This document shows, piece by piece, positions 1 to 7,542 of a DNA stretch of 22,972 nucleotides (positions are counted from its first letter, which is position 1; every line of letters begins with the position of its first letter). Below the pieces are notes generated by a model. It made no database searches, was not told where the DNA came from, and saw nothing but the letters and a program-made list of their open reading frames with translations. The position numbers were made by a program, and so were the translations under genes. This DNA comes from Methanobacteriota archaeon (GTDB taxonomy: Archaea > Methanobacteriota > Methanobacteria > Methanobacteriales > Methanobacteriaceae): the NCBI GenBank assembly GCA_023430285.1, contig JAEZAV010000063.1, forward strand, positions 1 to 22,972, given 5' to 3'.

Positions 1-56
1 GCATCAAGATGCAAGTTGAATCATTGAACATTTACAGAAATAGTTGGTGATAGCTC

Positions 57-1436
57 ATGATTTTAGAAACTGTGAAATCGGAAGGAATAGCCCATAAATC
101 TTACTTCATAGGTTCCAATGGAATAGCTGCTGTGGTTGATCCCCGAAGGGATTGTGATATTTACATTGATATTGCAGAGAAAAATAACATGAGGATCAAC
201 TACATCTTTGAGACCCATAGGAACGAAGATTTTACAGCGGGCTCTTTGGAGCTCCGTGAAGTTGTTGGGGCAGATATATTCCATGGAAAAGGGCTTGATT
301 TTGCATATGGTAATTCTGTAGTTGAAGGGGATAAATTTCAAATAGGAAATATTGTTCTAGAAATTATTGAAACTCCTGGACACACCAACGAAAGCATTTC
401 TTTATTGTTAAAGGACAGAGAAGTATCTGAATATCCATACATGGTATTCACCGGCGATACTATTTTTGCAGGAGAAGTCGGCAGATGTGACCTTTATGGA
501 AACAATGAGACTTTGAAAATGGCCAAAGCAATGCACAACAGCGTCTTTAACAAACTTCTCAAATTAGATGATAATGTGATAATCCTGCCTGCACATGGGT
601 CGGGTTCTGTTTGTGGAGCAGATATTCGTGAACAGGAATTTACAACTGTGGGTTATGAAAAAAAGACCAATCCTGCACTTAAAAAATCTGAAAAAGATTT
701 TCTAGAATTTAAACTACACGAAAAACTTTATACTCCTCCCTACTTCAAAGAAATGGAAAAGAATAATTTAATTGGACCATCCCTCATCTGTAAACTACCA
801 TACCTTAAACCACTTGGAATCCATGAATTGAAAGAATTGATGTCCAAGGGAGGGCAGGTTGTGGATGTTAGGGATCCTGCAGCATTTGCAGGTGGACATA
901 TTCCAAACACTTTGAATATTTGGAAAGACGGCCTGCCTTCGTATGCAGGGTGGTTTTTAAATTACGAACAACCAGTAATTGTGGTGGACGAAAATAACAG
1001 TAATATAGAAGATCTTAAGAGATATCTGATTAGATTGGGTTACGATAATGTCTACGGTTATCTTTCTGGAGGATTTCCAGTATGGTTCAAGGGATCTGGA
1101 GATTTTGAAACCGTTCACACATGGTCAGTTCATGATTTGCTTCCTAACATGGGAAAAAAATCTTTATTTATACTGGATGTTAGGAAGGAAAACGACTGGG
1201 AAAATGAGCGGATAGAAGGCTCTCACAACATATACATAGGAGAACTCAAGAAAAATTTGGACAAAGTACCAAAAAATAAACATGTGGCTGTAATATGTGA
1301 TACTGGTTACAAGGCAAGTATTGGAACATCCATACTTAAAATGAACGGCTATAAAAACGTAACTAATGTGATGGGAAGTATGACAGCGTGGAAAAAAGCA
1401 GGATATCCGGTTGTAAAGAGGCTGATTTCAGATTGA
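57..1436 (+). CDS. MBL-fold hydrolase fused to two rhodanese domains (persulfide dioxygenase/sulfurtransferase-like)
   Basis: A 459-residue cytoplasmic protein with three domains: a metallo-beta-lactamase fold (about 1-235), a first rhodanese domain (about 253-345) and a second (about 357-455). The usual HxHxDH motif reads HRNEDF (54-59). The residues matching the iron ligands of human ETHE1 (His79, His135, Asp154, aligned from memory) are all present: His54, His109 in TPGHT, and Asp134 in FTGDT. His180 in PAHG is also kept. The first rhodanese has no cysteine at its active loop (VVDENNS), while the second has Cys414 in CDTGYKAS, so only the second should transfer sulfur. This MBL/inactive/active layout is that of staphylococcal CstB. 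A GGTGAT ribosome site at 46-51 supports the ATG. Inferred role: persulfide or sulfane-sulfur handling. The substrate is unproven and oxygen use would be odd in an anaerobe. Confidence 0.85.
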   Translation: MILETVKSEGIAHKSYFIGSNGIAAVVDPRRDCDIYIDIAEKNNMRINYIFETHRNEDFTAGSLELREVVGADIFHGKGLDFAYGNSVVEGDKFQIGNIVLEIIETPGHTNESISLLLKDREVSEYPYMVFTGDTIFAGEVGRCDLYGNNETLKMAKAMHNSVFNKLLKLDDNVIILPAHGSGSVCGADIREQEFTTVGYEKKTNPALKKSEKDFLEFKLHEKLYTPPYFKEMEKNNLIGPSLICKLPYLKPLGIHELKELMSKGGQVVDVRDPAAFAGGHIPNTLNIWKDGLPSYAGWFLNYEQPVIVVDENNSNIEDLKRYLIRLGYDNVYGYLSGGFPVWFKGSGDFETVHTWSVHDLLPNMGKKSLFILDVRKENDWENERIEGSHNIYIGELKKNLDKVPKNKHVAVICDTGYKASIGTSILKMNGYKNVTNVMGSMTAWKKAGYPVVKRLISD

Positions 1437-1653
1437 GGCTTTTGAAGTTTTAGTAACATGAACCCTAAAACTAATTAATTCCATCATAAAATAGTAACAA
1501 CGAGGTCAATTTACATTCTGGAAAAATTAGTTAAATACACCGTGTTAACAATGAATTTGGATCATAAACATTCAAAGTAAGAAATATTGCTTTAAAAAAA
1601 ATTTAGATCTTGTTGGTTACGATACACAATTTTTATAATGGAGTTAGATAAAA

Positions 1654-2142
1654 ATGGAAAAATTCAATATAAAAGAATTACCGCTACTCATAGGTTCGCT
1701 AATGATACCTTTTTTAGTGGCATCTCTTGGGTCGTACTTCACCTTCTCAAATATCACCACATGGTACGCTGCACTAGCAAAACCATTTTGGGCACCTCCT
1801 AGCTGGATATTTGGACCTGTTTGGACCATACTATACTTTTTAATGGGAATTGCATTGTTTTTAATTCTGCGTAAAGGATTGTACAGGCAGGATGTTAAGT
1901 TTGCAGTATTAATATTTGGTATTCAGCTTGCATTAAATTTAATTTGGTCTGTTGTATTTTTTGGAGCTCACTCCCTCTTTGGAGGATTTATTGTTATAAT
2001 GTTCCTGTGGATAGCAATATTTGCAAACATCATAGCCTTCAGTGTACTATCAAGAAATGCGGGGCTGCTTTTAATACCATACATTATTTGGGTGAGCATA
2101 GCCAGTTACTTAAACTACTCAGTCTACCTGTTGAACCATTGA
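1654..2142 (+). CDS. tspO: TspO/MBR family tryptophan-rich membrane protein
   Basis: A 162-residue integral membrane protein with about five hydrophobic helices, the normal size and topology for TspO/MBR. Hallmarks are the aromatic first loop WYAALAKPFWAPPSW (about residues 37-51), the NLIWS segment in helix 3, and the C-terminal PYIIWVSIASYLN segment, where family members bind porphyrin or cholesterol-like ligands. Bacterial and mitochondrial members bind or degrade tetrapyrroles. In methanogens, which are rich in corrinoid and F430, a tetrapyrrole-linked role is plausible but not shown here. The ATG is preceded by GGAG at 1641-1644. The gene ends 2 bases before the stop of the convergent AlkD-like gene, so it is probably a single-gene transcript. 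Family call is firm, function is not. Confidence 0.9.
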   Translation: MEKFNIKELPLLIGSLMIPFLVASLGSYFTFSNITTWYAALAKPFWAPPSWIFGPVWTILYFLMGIALFLILRKGLYRQDVKFAVLIFGIQLALNLIWSVVFFGAHSLFGGFIVIMFLWIAIFANIIAFSVLSRNAGLLLIPYIIWVSIASYLNYSVYLLNH

Positions 2143-2144
2143 GC

Positions 2145-2822
2145 TCACATCCCTAATTTTTTTCTTACTTTTTCACTTTTTAGTTCTTTCAGAGCGTTAC
2201 TAGCTATCCAATTAGAGGATTTTGTATTGAGTGCTAAAATTTCCTCTGCAAGAGCTATGGAACTTTTGTTTAAACTGGAATTTTTCTTTCCAATACTCCT
2301 TAAAGCCCAGTTCACAGCCTTTTTAACGAAATTTCGGTTGTCTGTAGATGCTGAGATCAGGAGAGGATAGTACTGTTCAAACTGTTGGTTGGGCTGTTTT
2401 TTATCATGAACTGCCATTACAGCTAGCAATGAAAAAGCTGCTCTTTTAACAAATTCAGCTTCATGTTCTCCCCATTCAAATATTTTATCGTATGCAAAAC
2501 TTGTTTTCCTAAACAAGTTCATACAGCACTGATCACAAATTTCCCAGTAATCAAATTCCAACACCCATTCATTCAATTGGGCAGATGAAACCAGTTTAGG
2601 GTCATCGATCATGCATGCCAATATTTTTGTTTCCCTAAAATCCAATTCCCAAAGTTCCAATGCCAATTCATGGTTTTTACCAGATTCCTTAGCAATTTTC
2701 CGAAGTTCTGGTATTTTTACTGCGTAGGTTTTTTCTGGGGTTATACCAAACCTTTCCATTCCTTCTATGTTTTCGGGAGTGGAAAGTAATTCAAGCTTCC
2801 CCACTATATCTTGGAGTTCCAT
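2145..2822 (-). CDS. AlkD-like DNA alkylation repair protein (HEAT-like fold)
   Basis: A 225-residue all-helical protein of the AlkD/AlkC superfamily of DNA glycosylases that remove N3- and N7-alkylated purines. Supporting segments are FDYWEICDQCC (90-100), FVKRAAFSLLAV (124-135) and NFVKKAVNWALRSIGKKN (164-181). Trp93 and Asp97 have the same spacing as the DNA-contacting Trp109 and Asp113 of Bacillus cereus AlkD, and Arg127 and Trp172 are candidates for its Arg148 and Trp187 (alignment from memory). The ATG is preceded by a purine-rich GGGGGA site. It lies 124 bases downstream of the large secreted-protein gene on the same strand but looks functionally unrelated. Many members of this broad family have no tested activity, so the glycosylase role is inferred. 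Confidence 0.8.
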   Translation of the reverse strand: MELQDIVGKLELLSTPENIEGMERFGITPEKTYAVKIPELRKIAKESGKNHELALELWELDFRETKILACMIDDPKLVSSAQLNEWVLEFDYWEICDQCCMNLFRKTSFAYDKIFEWGEHEAEFVKRAAFSLLAVMAVHDKKQPNQQFEQYYPLLISASTDNRNFVKKAVNWALRSIGKKNSSLNKSSIALAEEILALNTKSSNWIASNALKELKSEKVRKKLGM

Positions 2823-2946
2823 TAATTTCCCCCATTTAATTTTTAACTAACAATTTATCAGAATTTAATGTTTAATAGAGGATACTGGTTTAGATTTAAA
2901 ATAAAAAAAAGGGTAAGATTGGAAGTTGCAAACTTCACAATCAAAT

Positions 2947-4728
2947 TCATAGGATCAGTGATTCATAAAATGGTGCGATTTTGTTCAAGCTGCTGCTTAC
3001 ACTCGTGGCCTTCTCTGAATAATTTCCTGAATGATAACCTTCACTGTAGAGATCAGTTGCATCTTGTCTTGTTTGAACTTGAATAGTGCTTTTAAATTTA
3101 GTTAAACCTGTATCTTCAACACCATTGGCATTTCCTGTTATCTGTAAACCAACTAGTTTTCCTTGGGTGCTGCGTTTGTAGTTGAATTTCATGAGTGTTG
3201 TTTTTGTATAGGTGGATTTGCTGTAGCTGGTTGTTGAATTGGACACCTTTTGAATCAGAGAGTAATTTCCGTTGTAAATCTGATATACAAACTTCAATTT
3301 GGCACTGGTGCTGCTGAAGGTGGTTCCATTAGTTTGGTAGTTTATTTTCACTGTGGAATTCTTGTAAAGCTGCTGTCCATTTTTATAATCGAGGGCTGTT
3401 TGAACACTTCCTGTGAAACTCAATGTTTTACTTATTTTGCCCTTAACAGTTTCGAAGATTTGTGATCCGACTTTTTTCGATTCGGATTTGTAGAATACAG
3501 TTCCTTGGGAGTTGCTTAAAGTGAGTCTGCTGTTAACAAACAAATTGTTAAAGTAGTAAACAATCCTATGGATCATACTGCCTTGGTCATTCTTTCCTGT
3601 GACCAGTACAGTTGTGTACTTACCATAACCATATGTACCATTGGTTTTGGTGCTTGAAATTTGGTAGTGAAGGTCAGATTTGTATGAGCTGAAATTTACA
3701 GTTATGTTCTTTCCATCTGCTGAAAATGTATTTTTGTATCCGAAATTCAAGCCGTTTAAAACTTCTCCATTGATTTTACTAGGAATACTCAGGTTGTCTT
3801 TGAAAACCATCTGTCCAATTAATTTTTTGTTTGGAGCCCTTGGAATGGAATATTTCGAAATTAAGTTTCCATTAAACACTATGTTGTCTGGTGTTCCTCT
3901 ACTGTCTGATGCCCAGATCTTAACATTGGTGGAGTAATTCACCAGATCCTTCACATTTTGGACCTGATAAGTCATTATATTACGTCTGTTCACTCCCCAA
4001 CGATCAGTCATTGCAAGGCTAATTGAAGAAGCAACAGGATTCACAGTTGAAATGTAACCTGTTCTGTAACATGAGGGGCTGTTGGGAACGCTTACATACT
4101 GTCCTTCTGACATCTTAAATAATGCAGTTTTCAAGCTTCCTCCGTTGTATGTTACGGCCCCCACATAGTCATCTGGAGCTTTTATTAAGAAATGTCCCAT
4201 TCCCATTTGTCTTAGGAGGGATGTGGCACTGGTTACTGTGCGGGCTGTTATGTGGCCTGATGCAGATGTTCTTCCGGCAAGTTCCATTAGCTGTCTGTTT
4301 AGGCTCGGAATATCAGGACCTCCTGCCCCAAATATCCATCCATTCTTGGTTATAATGGTATGGAAAAAGTATCCGTTGGTTGTCTTGTATTCTTCCAATG
4401 CCTCTTTCCCGTACCAATTTGTTTTTTTAATGTACAGGTTTGCTGTATAAACAGAGTCTCTTCTGAAGGAATATACATCGTATCCCTTTCTTACATGAAC
4501 CAAAACAGAGCAACAACCGTATCCAGGTACTATTTGATTCTTCGTACTGTTTACTTTCTTTACAGTGTTGGTTGTAGAATTGTAGTGATTTGAAATAAGT
4601 TTAAAATGTTGATTGGATATATTTTGATTATTAGAATGCTTAACATTAGTTGTGTTGGCAGCTGAAGCACTGCCCATCAAAAATATGATCATTAAAACCG
4701 ACAAAATCAACACATATTTTCTTTCCAA
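2947..4728 (-). CDS. Large secreted protein with GCC-motif domain (possible C45/Ntn-hydrolase-like) and beta-rich tail
   Basis: An exported protein of about 593 residues. The start used here is TTG at 4728: GAGGTGAT at 4743-4736 sits 7 bases before it, whereas the upstream in-frame GTG (4740) lies inside that ribosome site. The N-terminus is then MERKYVLILSV, a clean signal peptide ending near ASA-A. An Asn/Ser/Thr-rich linker follows (about 25-65). A domain of about 200 residues begins at GYGCCS and holds FRRDS, GHFLIKAPDDY and VPNSPSCYRTGY. This pattern (Cys after Gly, a later Arg-rich strand, then a PN-S/R segment) recalls peptidase C45/acyltransferase N-terminal-nucleophile hydrolases, which cleave themselves before the Cys. 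I am only moderately sure of that. The last 280 residues are beta-rich and full of Tyr, Ser, Thr and Asn, as in methanobacterial surface proteins. There is no C-terminal membrane anchor. Confidence 0.75.
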   Translation of the reverse strand: MERKYVLILSVLMIIFLMGSASAANTTNVKHSNNQNISNQHFKLISNHYNSTTNTVKKVNSTKNQIVPGYGCCSVLVHVRKGYDVYSFRRDSVYTANLYIKKTNWYGKEALEEYKTTNGYFFHTIITKNGWIFGAGGPDIPSLNRQLMELAGRTSASGHITARTVTSATSLLRQMGMGHFLIKAPDDYVGAVTYNGGSLKTALFKMSEGQYVSVPNSPSCYRTGYISTVNPVASSISLAMTDRWGVNRRNIMTYQVQNVKDLVNYSTNVKIWASDSRGTPDNIVFNGNLISKYSIPRAPNKKLIGQMVFKDNLSIPSKINGEVLNGLNFGYKNTFSADGKNITVNFSSYKSDLHYQISSTKTNGTYGYGKYTTVLVTGKNDQGSMIHRIVYYFNNLFVNSRLTLSNSQGTVFYKSESKKVGSQIFETVKGKISKTLSFTGSVQTALDYKNGQQLYKNSTVKINYQTNGTTFSSTSAKLKFVYQIYNGNYSLIQKVSNSTTSYSKSTYTKTTLMKFNYKRSTQGKLVGLQITGNANGVEDTGLTKFKSTIQVQTRQDATDLYSEGYHSGNYSEKATSVSSSLNKIAPFYESLIL

Positions 4729-4735
4729 AATCTGT

Positions 4736-4743
4736 ATCACCTC
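4736..4743 (-). promoter_or_regulatory. Ribosome binding site that fixes a TTG start
   Basis: Read leftward the site is GAGGTGAT, a strong match to the archaeal anti-Shine-Dalgarno complement (GGAGGTGATCC). It overlaps the in-frame GTG at 4740 and lies 7 bases before TTG at 4728, so TTG is the better start of the secreted protein. Confidence 0.75.
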
Positions 4744-4811
4744 TTTATTTTAGTTGTACTTGATCATTAATATTTTATCTGAAATTTTTTTACCCTAAGA
4801 TTAATAGGATA

Positions 4812-5099
4812 TCAAAGCTTCTGATCAAGCAAACCCAACATTCTAACTCCTGAAATGATCATTAATGGACCAACTATAAATTGGGTTAAAATATCCACAA
4901 TATCCCATTTGTAAATGTACACAGGGACCATGCTGTAAGTTAAAAAGGTAAAGACCAGAAGTAGGGATGCTGCACCTATAAAAATATAGAGGGCTGTGAG
5001 GTTTTTTATTCCAGCATTTTTAAACCTTTGTTTAACTCCCTTTAGATTGAATCCCGAATATATTGAGCCTTTGGGGGATACTGCTCCAAACTTATTCAA
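4812..5099 (-). CDS. Small two-helix membrane protein of unknown function
   Basis: A predicted 95-residue protein I do not recognise. A basic amphipathic N-terminal part (about 1-33, with KGVKQRFKNAGIKN) is followed by two hydrophobic segments, about 34-58 and 66-88, joined by YIYKWD. That looks like a genuine small inner-membrane protein with the N-terminus probably in the cytoplasm. The start is a problem. The only standard in-frame start is TTG at 5099, it has no ribosome site, and an in-frame stop lies four codons upstream. An ATG at 5109 is one frame off and gives only five codons. Either the TTG is used weakly or without a leader, or a one-base change has damaged the 5' end. It could share a transcript with the secreted-protein gene 83 bases downstream. 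Confidence 0.5.
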   Translation of the reverse strand: MNKFGAVSPKGSIYSGFNLKGVKQRFKNAGIKNLTALYIFIGAASLLLVFTFLTYSMVPVYIYKWDIVDILTQFIVGPLMIISGVRMLGLLDQKL

Positions 5100-5257
5100 G
5101 CACGCACATTAACATTAAATTAGAACAGAATTTATTATAATTGGTATCCTGGACATTTGTCTGTTTTTTTTATTCTGAATCTCTTTTTTTAGTAATCCTA
5201 TTTTTGCCCCACAGGTCTACAAATTTAAACCAATTTACATTTGTAATACTAGTAGAT

Positions 5258-5276
5258 CAATTAATCATAATAATTG
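5258..5276. repeat. Short inverted repeat upstream of the TctA-like gene
   Basis: Arms CAATTA (5258-5263) and TAATTG (5271-5276) are exact reverse complements with a 7-base spacer. AGATCAA also occurs twice, at 5254 and 5279. The site lies in the leader/promoter region of the permease gene and could be an operator, but AT-rich arms of this length can occur by chance. Confidence 0.3.
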
Positions 5277-5299
5277 TGAGATCAACATAATATACTTGT

Positions 5300-5305
5300 G
5301 GTGAT
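5300..5305 (+). promoter_or_regulatory. Ribosome binding site of the TctA-like gene
   Basis: GGTGAT, the same core used by the gene at 57 and by cdhA. It is 18 bases before the first standard in-frame start (TTG 5324), but only 3 bases before an in-frame ATT at 5309. This suggests the protein begins upstream of TTG. Confidence 0.55.
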
Positions 5306-5323
5306 AAAATTTTTGATCTGCTA

Positions 5324-6556
5324 TTGGCCTGTGTATTTGGAGTTTTGGTTGGAGTATTCACGGGCATGGTTCCAGGAATACATGTTAACACAGTTGCAGC
5401 CTTTGTATTTTCATCATCTGTATATTTAATGAGCTATTTTTCTCCAGAGTACCTTGCAGTATTTTTAATATCCCTATCAATATCCCACTCGCTCATAGAT
5501 TTCATTCCCACAATGTTCTTAGGAGTGCCTGATGAAGGAACAGCCCTTTCTGTTTTGCCAGGTCACTATCTCATGCTTCAAGGAAGGGGCAAAGAAGCGA
5601 TAAGGTTGGTCACATTGGGAGGGTTTGGATCACTAATGGTTACAGTTACACTACTTCCAATTTTTATAATGCTTTTACCAGGATTTTATTCCATAATTAA
5701 ACCATATATAGCTTTAATTCTTACATTTACAGCTATTTACATGATATTAAGGTTAAACAAAGGAATTTATGAGATTTTTTGGTCATCGGTAATCTTCATA
5801 TTTTCCGGTATAATGGGTTGGGCAAGTTTAAACAGCACAGTATCTCCAAATGTACTGTTATTAACAATTTTTTCGGGCTTTTTCGGGGTTAGCACATTGA
5901 TATACAGTTTATCACAGAATTCTTATCTGCCCTACCAGCATGAAGATCACAACTTAAATGTCGATGGTAAAATTATCCGGGGCATATTTGCTGGAGGAAT
6001 TGCTGGAACTATCTTGGGTTTTTTACCGGGAATGGGCCCTGCACAGGGTAGCATACTAGCACAAGAGATGAGTGGAGGTGGTAATATGGAAGAAGGCAGA
6101 GAAAGTTTTCTAGTGGCAATGAGTGGAGTGAATGTTTCAGATGCATTATTCTCTCTCATCACCATATACATTATTGGCAATCCCCGAAGCGGAGTTGCGG
6201 TGTTCATAGATAAACTCATCCAAAACTTCGATATTCAAATTTTGGCAATGTTTGTCTTTGTTTCTATAACTGCAGTTTCAATATCGGTTTTCTTATGCAT
6301 ATTCTTGGGAGATTTCATGATAAAAAATATTCATAAATTGAATTACAACAAACTCTCAAGGGGAATAATAATTTTAATGTCTGCATTGGTAATTATTTTC
6401 ACATTAAAAGAAGGTTCAAACCTTTTTTATGTTATTATCCTTTATATAACTTCTATTTCCCTGGGATTAATTCCACACTACGTTGGAGTGAATAAATCCA
6501 ACTTAATGGGAGTTCTGATCGTTCCAGCCATAGTTGTTTACACGGGTTTGGTTTAA
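5324..6556 (+). CDS. TctA/DUF112-family permease, orphan
   Basis: An integral membrane protein of about 410 residues with ten or more hydrophobic segments, matching the permease (TctA) subunit of tripartite tricarboxylate transporters. Recognisable parts are the first helix with GMVPGIHVNT, the SLIDFIPTMFLGVPDEGTA block, and an inverted second copy with GFLPGMGPAQGS. The paired G-x-x-PG-x-x signatures are typical of the family. No gene for a periplasmic binding protein (TctC) or small membrane subunit (TctB) lies nearby, and archaeal members often stand alone. The coordinate is the conservative TTG at 5324. Family N-termini and the ribosome site at 5300-5305 favour a start at ATT 5309, which would add five residues (M/I-F-D-L-L). 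The substrate is unknown. It converges on the methyltransferase gene with 5 bases between stops. Confidence 0.82.
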   Translation: MACVFGVLVGVFTGMVPGIHVNTVAAFVFSSSVYLMSYFSPEYLAVFLISLSISHSLIDFIPTMFLGVPDEGTALSVLPGHYLMLQGRGKEAIRLVTLGGFGSLMVTVTLLPIFIMLLPGFYSIIKPYIALILTFTAIYMILRLNKGIYEIFWSSVIFIFSGIMGWASLNSTVSPNVLLLTIFSGFFGVSTLIYSLSQNSYLPYQHEDHNLNVDGKIIRGIFAGGIAGTILGFLPGMGPAQGSILAQEMSGGGNMEEGRESFLVAMSGVNVSDALFSLITIYIIGNPRSGVAVFIDKLIQNFDIQILAMFVFVSITAVSISVFLCIFLGDFMIKNIHKLNYNKLSRGIIILMSALVIIFTLKEGSNLFYVIILYITSISLGLIPHYVGVNKSNLMGVLIVPAIVVYTGLV

Positions 6557-6560
6557 ACCC
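6544..6560. terminator. Candidate bidirectional terminator hairpin between convergent genes
   Basis: GGGTTT (6544-6549) and AAACCC (6555-6560) form a 6-bp stem with a 5-base loop. The same stretch also contains the 10-base palindrome GGTTTAAACC (6550-6559). It covers the permease stop codon and ends just before the methyltransferase stop. No long T-run follows, so this is a weak candidate. Confidence 0.3.
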
Positions 6561-6561
6561 T

Positions 6562-7542
6562 TCAGATAACAACTACTTCTGAACAAAGTTTGCTCAAGGC
6601 TTCAACAAATTCATCTGTATCTACACCTGGGAACGTGTCCAATATGCACAGATCAAATGTTTCATCAATATCATCATTAAGTTCCATGATATCGGCAGAG
6701 TAAACCTTGAAATTTTTACCTTCTGCAACCAGGGGGCCCTCTGAATGTAAAGATTCAACTTCAAAACCATTCACTTCAAGATTTAAAACAGTCATTTCAA
6801 TGGAAGGACGCCATAAATCGTTAAAAACCACGTGTCTAGCACCATACTTAAGAGAAGCTATTCCCAAGGTTCCGGGCCCACATGTACAATCCATCACCCT
6901 AGGATTTTCATATTTATCCAGATATTTCTCGAGCATCTGAACCTTGGGTGATACTGGTTTTGAGAATTCCACGTGTATCTGGGATTGTTTCCTGTAGATG
7001 CATAAATGCCCATGTTGAGTGGAGACTATATCGCAACGCATATCACAACCAGATAGAAGTTCATAAACATTGGGTTGGGAATTTGCATCCTTTATACCCA
7101 CAACCCTTCTAATGTCACCTCTGATCACTCCCTTTATTTCCGGAACCTCTTCAAAAATCTTTAAAGCAGATTCTTTCGTTATTTTATCTGTTAATAAGAC
7201 CACAGAATTTTCTGAAAGGTAAGGTGCAGTATTTGATGGGAATGCAGGTGTTATTAGTGGTGTGCAGCAGTTTCTAAGTGTGGATTTTTTATCTCTGTCT
7301 CCAGTTTCAATGAGTATTTTTAGTACGTGACCCATAACCAGGTCAAGGTGCCTTTTTTTGCAGCTGCATCTCCCATAATTTGCATCGAGTTTTTCAAGGT
7401 CCATCTGTTCCATTAATGGTTTGAACTTTTTAAGATTGGGGTTTAAGCAGTTTTCACAGGGACGGGTATACTCTGTAATTCCATTTAAAATGGTCTCTGC
7501 TTTCTCGACACAACCCAACCCACACCCACACTGGATTTCCAT
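6562..7542 (-). CDS. Class I SAM-dependent methyltransferase with Cys-rich N-terminal region
   Basis: A 326-residue soluble protein. The C-terminal half is a Rossmann-type methyltransferase: motif I is VMDCTCGPGTLG (217-228), motif II-like FNDLW is at 240-244, and a motif IV-like LDTFPG is at 301-306, where amino-methylating enzymes often have NPPY or DPPY. The ordering and the FND acidic position recall Trm5/Met-10-like RNA methyltransferases. The N-terminal half is rich in cysteine: CGCGLGC (5-11), CENC (29-32), CSC (59-61), CC (92-93), then Cys166, Cys170 and Cys181. It is probably a metal or Fe-S binding module. The target (RNA, protein or small molecule) cannot be read from the sequence. 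The ATG has no ribosome site and lies about 26 bases from a TATA element, suggesting a leaderless mRNA. Confidence 0.75.
   Translation of the reverse strand: MEIQCGCGLGCVEKAETILNGITEYTRPCENCLNPNLKKFKPLMEQMDLEKLDANYGRCSCKKRHLDLVMGHVLKILIETGDRDKKSTLRNCCTPLITPAFPSNTAPYLSENSVVLLTDKITKESALKIFEEVPEIKGVIRGDIRRVVGIKDANSQPNVYELLSGCDMRCDIVSTQHGHLCIYRKQSQIHVEFSKPVSPKVQMLEKYLDKYENPRVMDCTCGPGTLGIASLKYGARHVVFNDLWRPSIEMTVLNLEVNGFEVESLHSEGPLVAEGKNFKVYSADIMELNDDIDETFDLCILDTFPGVDTDEFVEALSKLCSEVVVI

Noticed and set aside
1437..1653. 217-base spacer before tspO examined for an RNA gene or small protein
   Set aside because: AT-rich with scattered TATA-like and GTTAAC sequences only. No stable fold, conserved motif or credible short reading frame seen.
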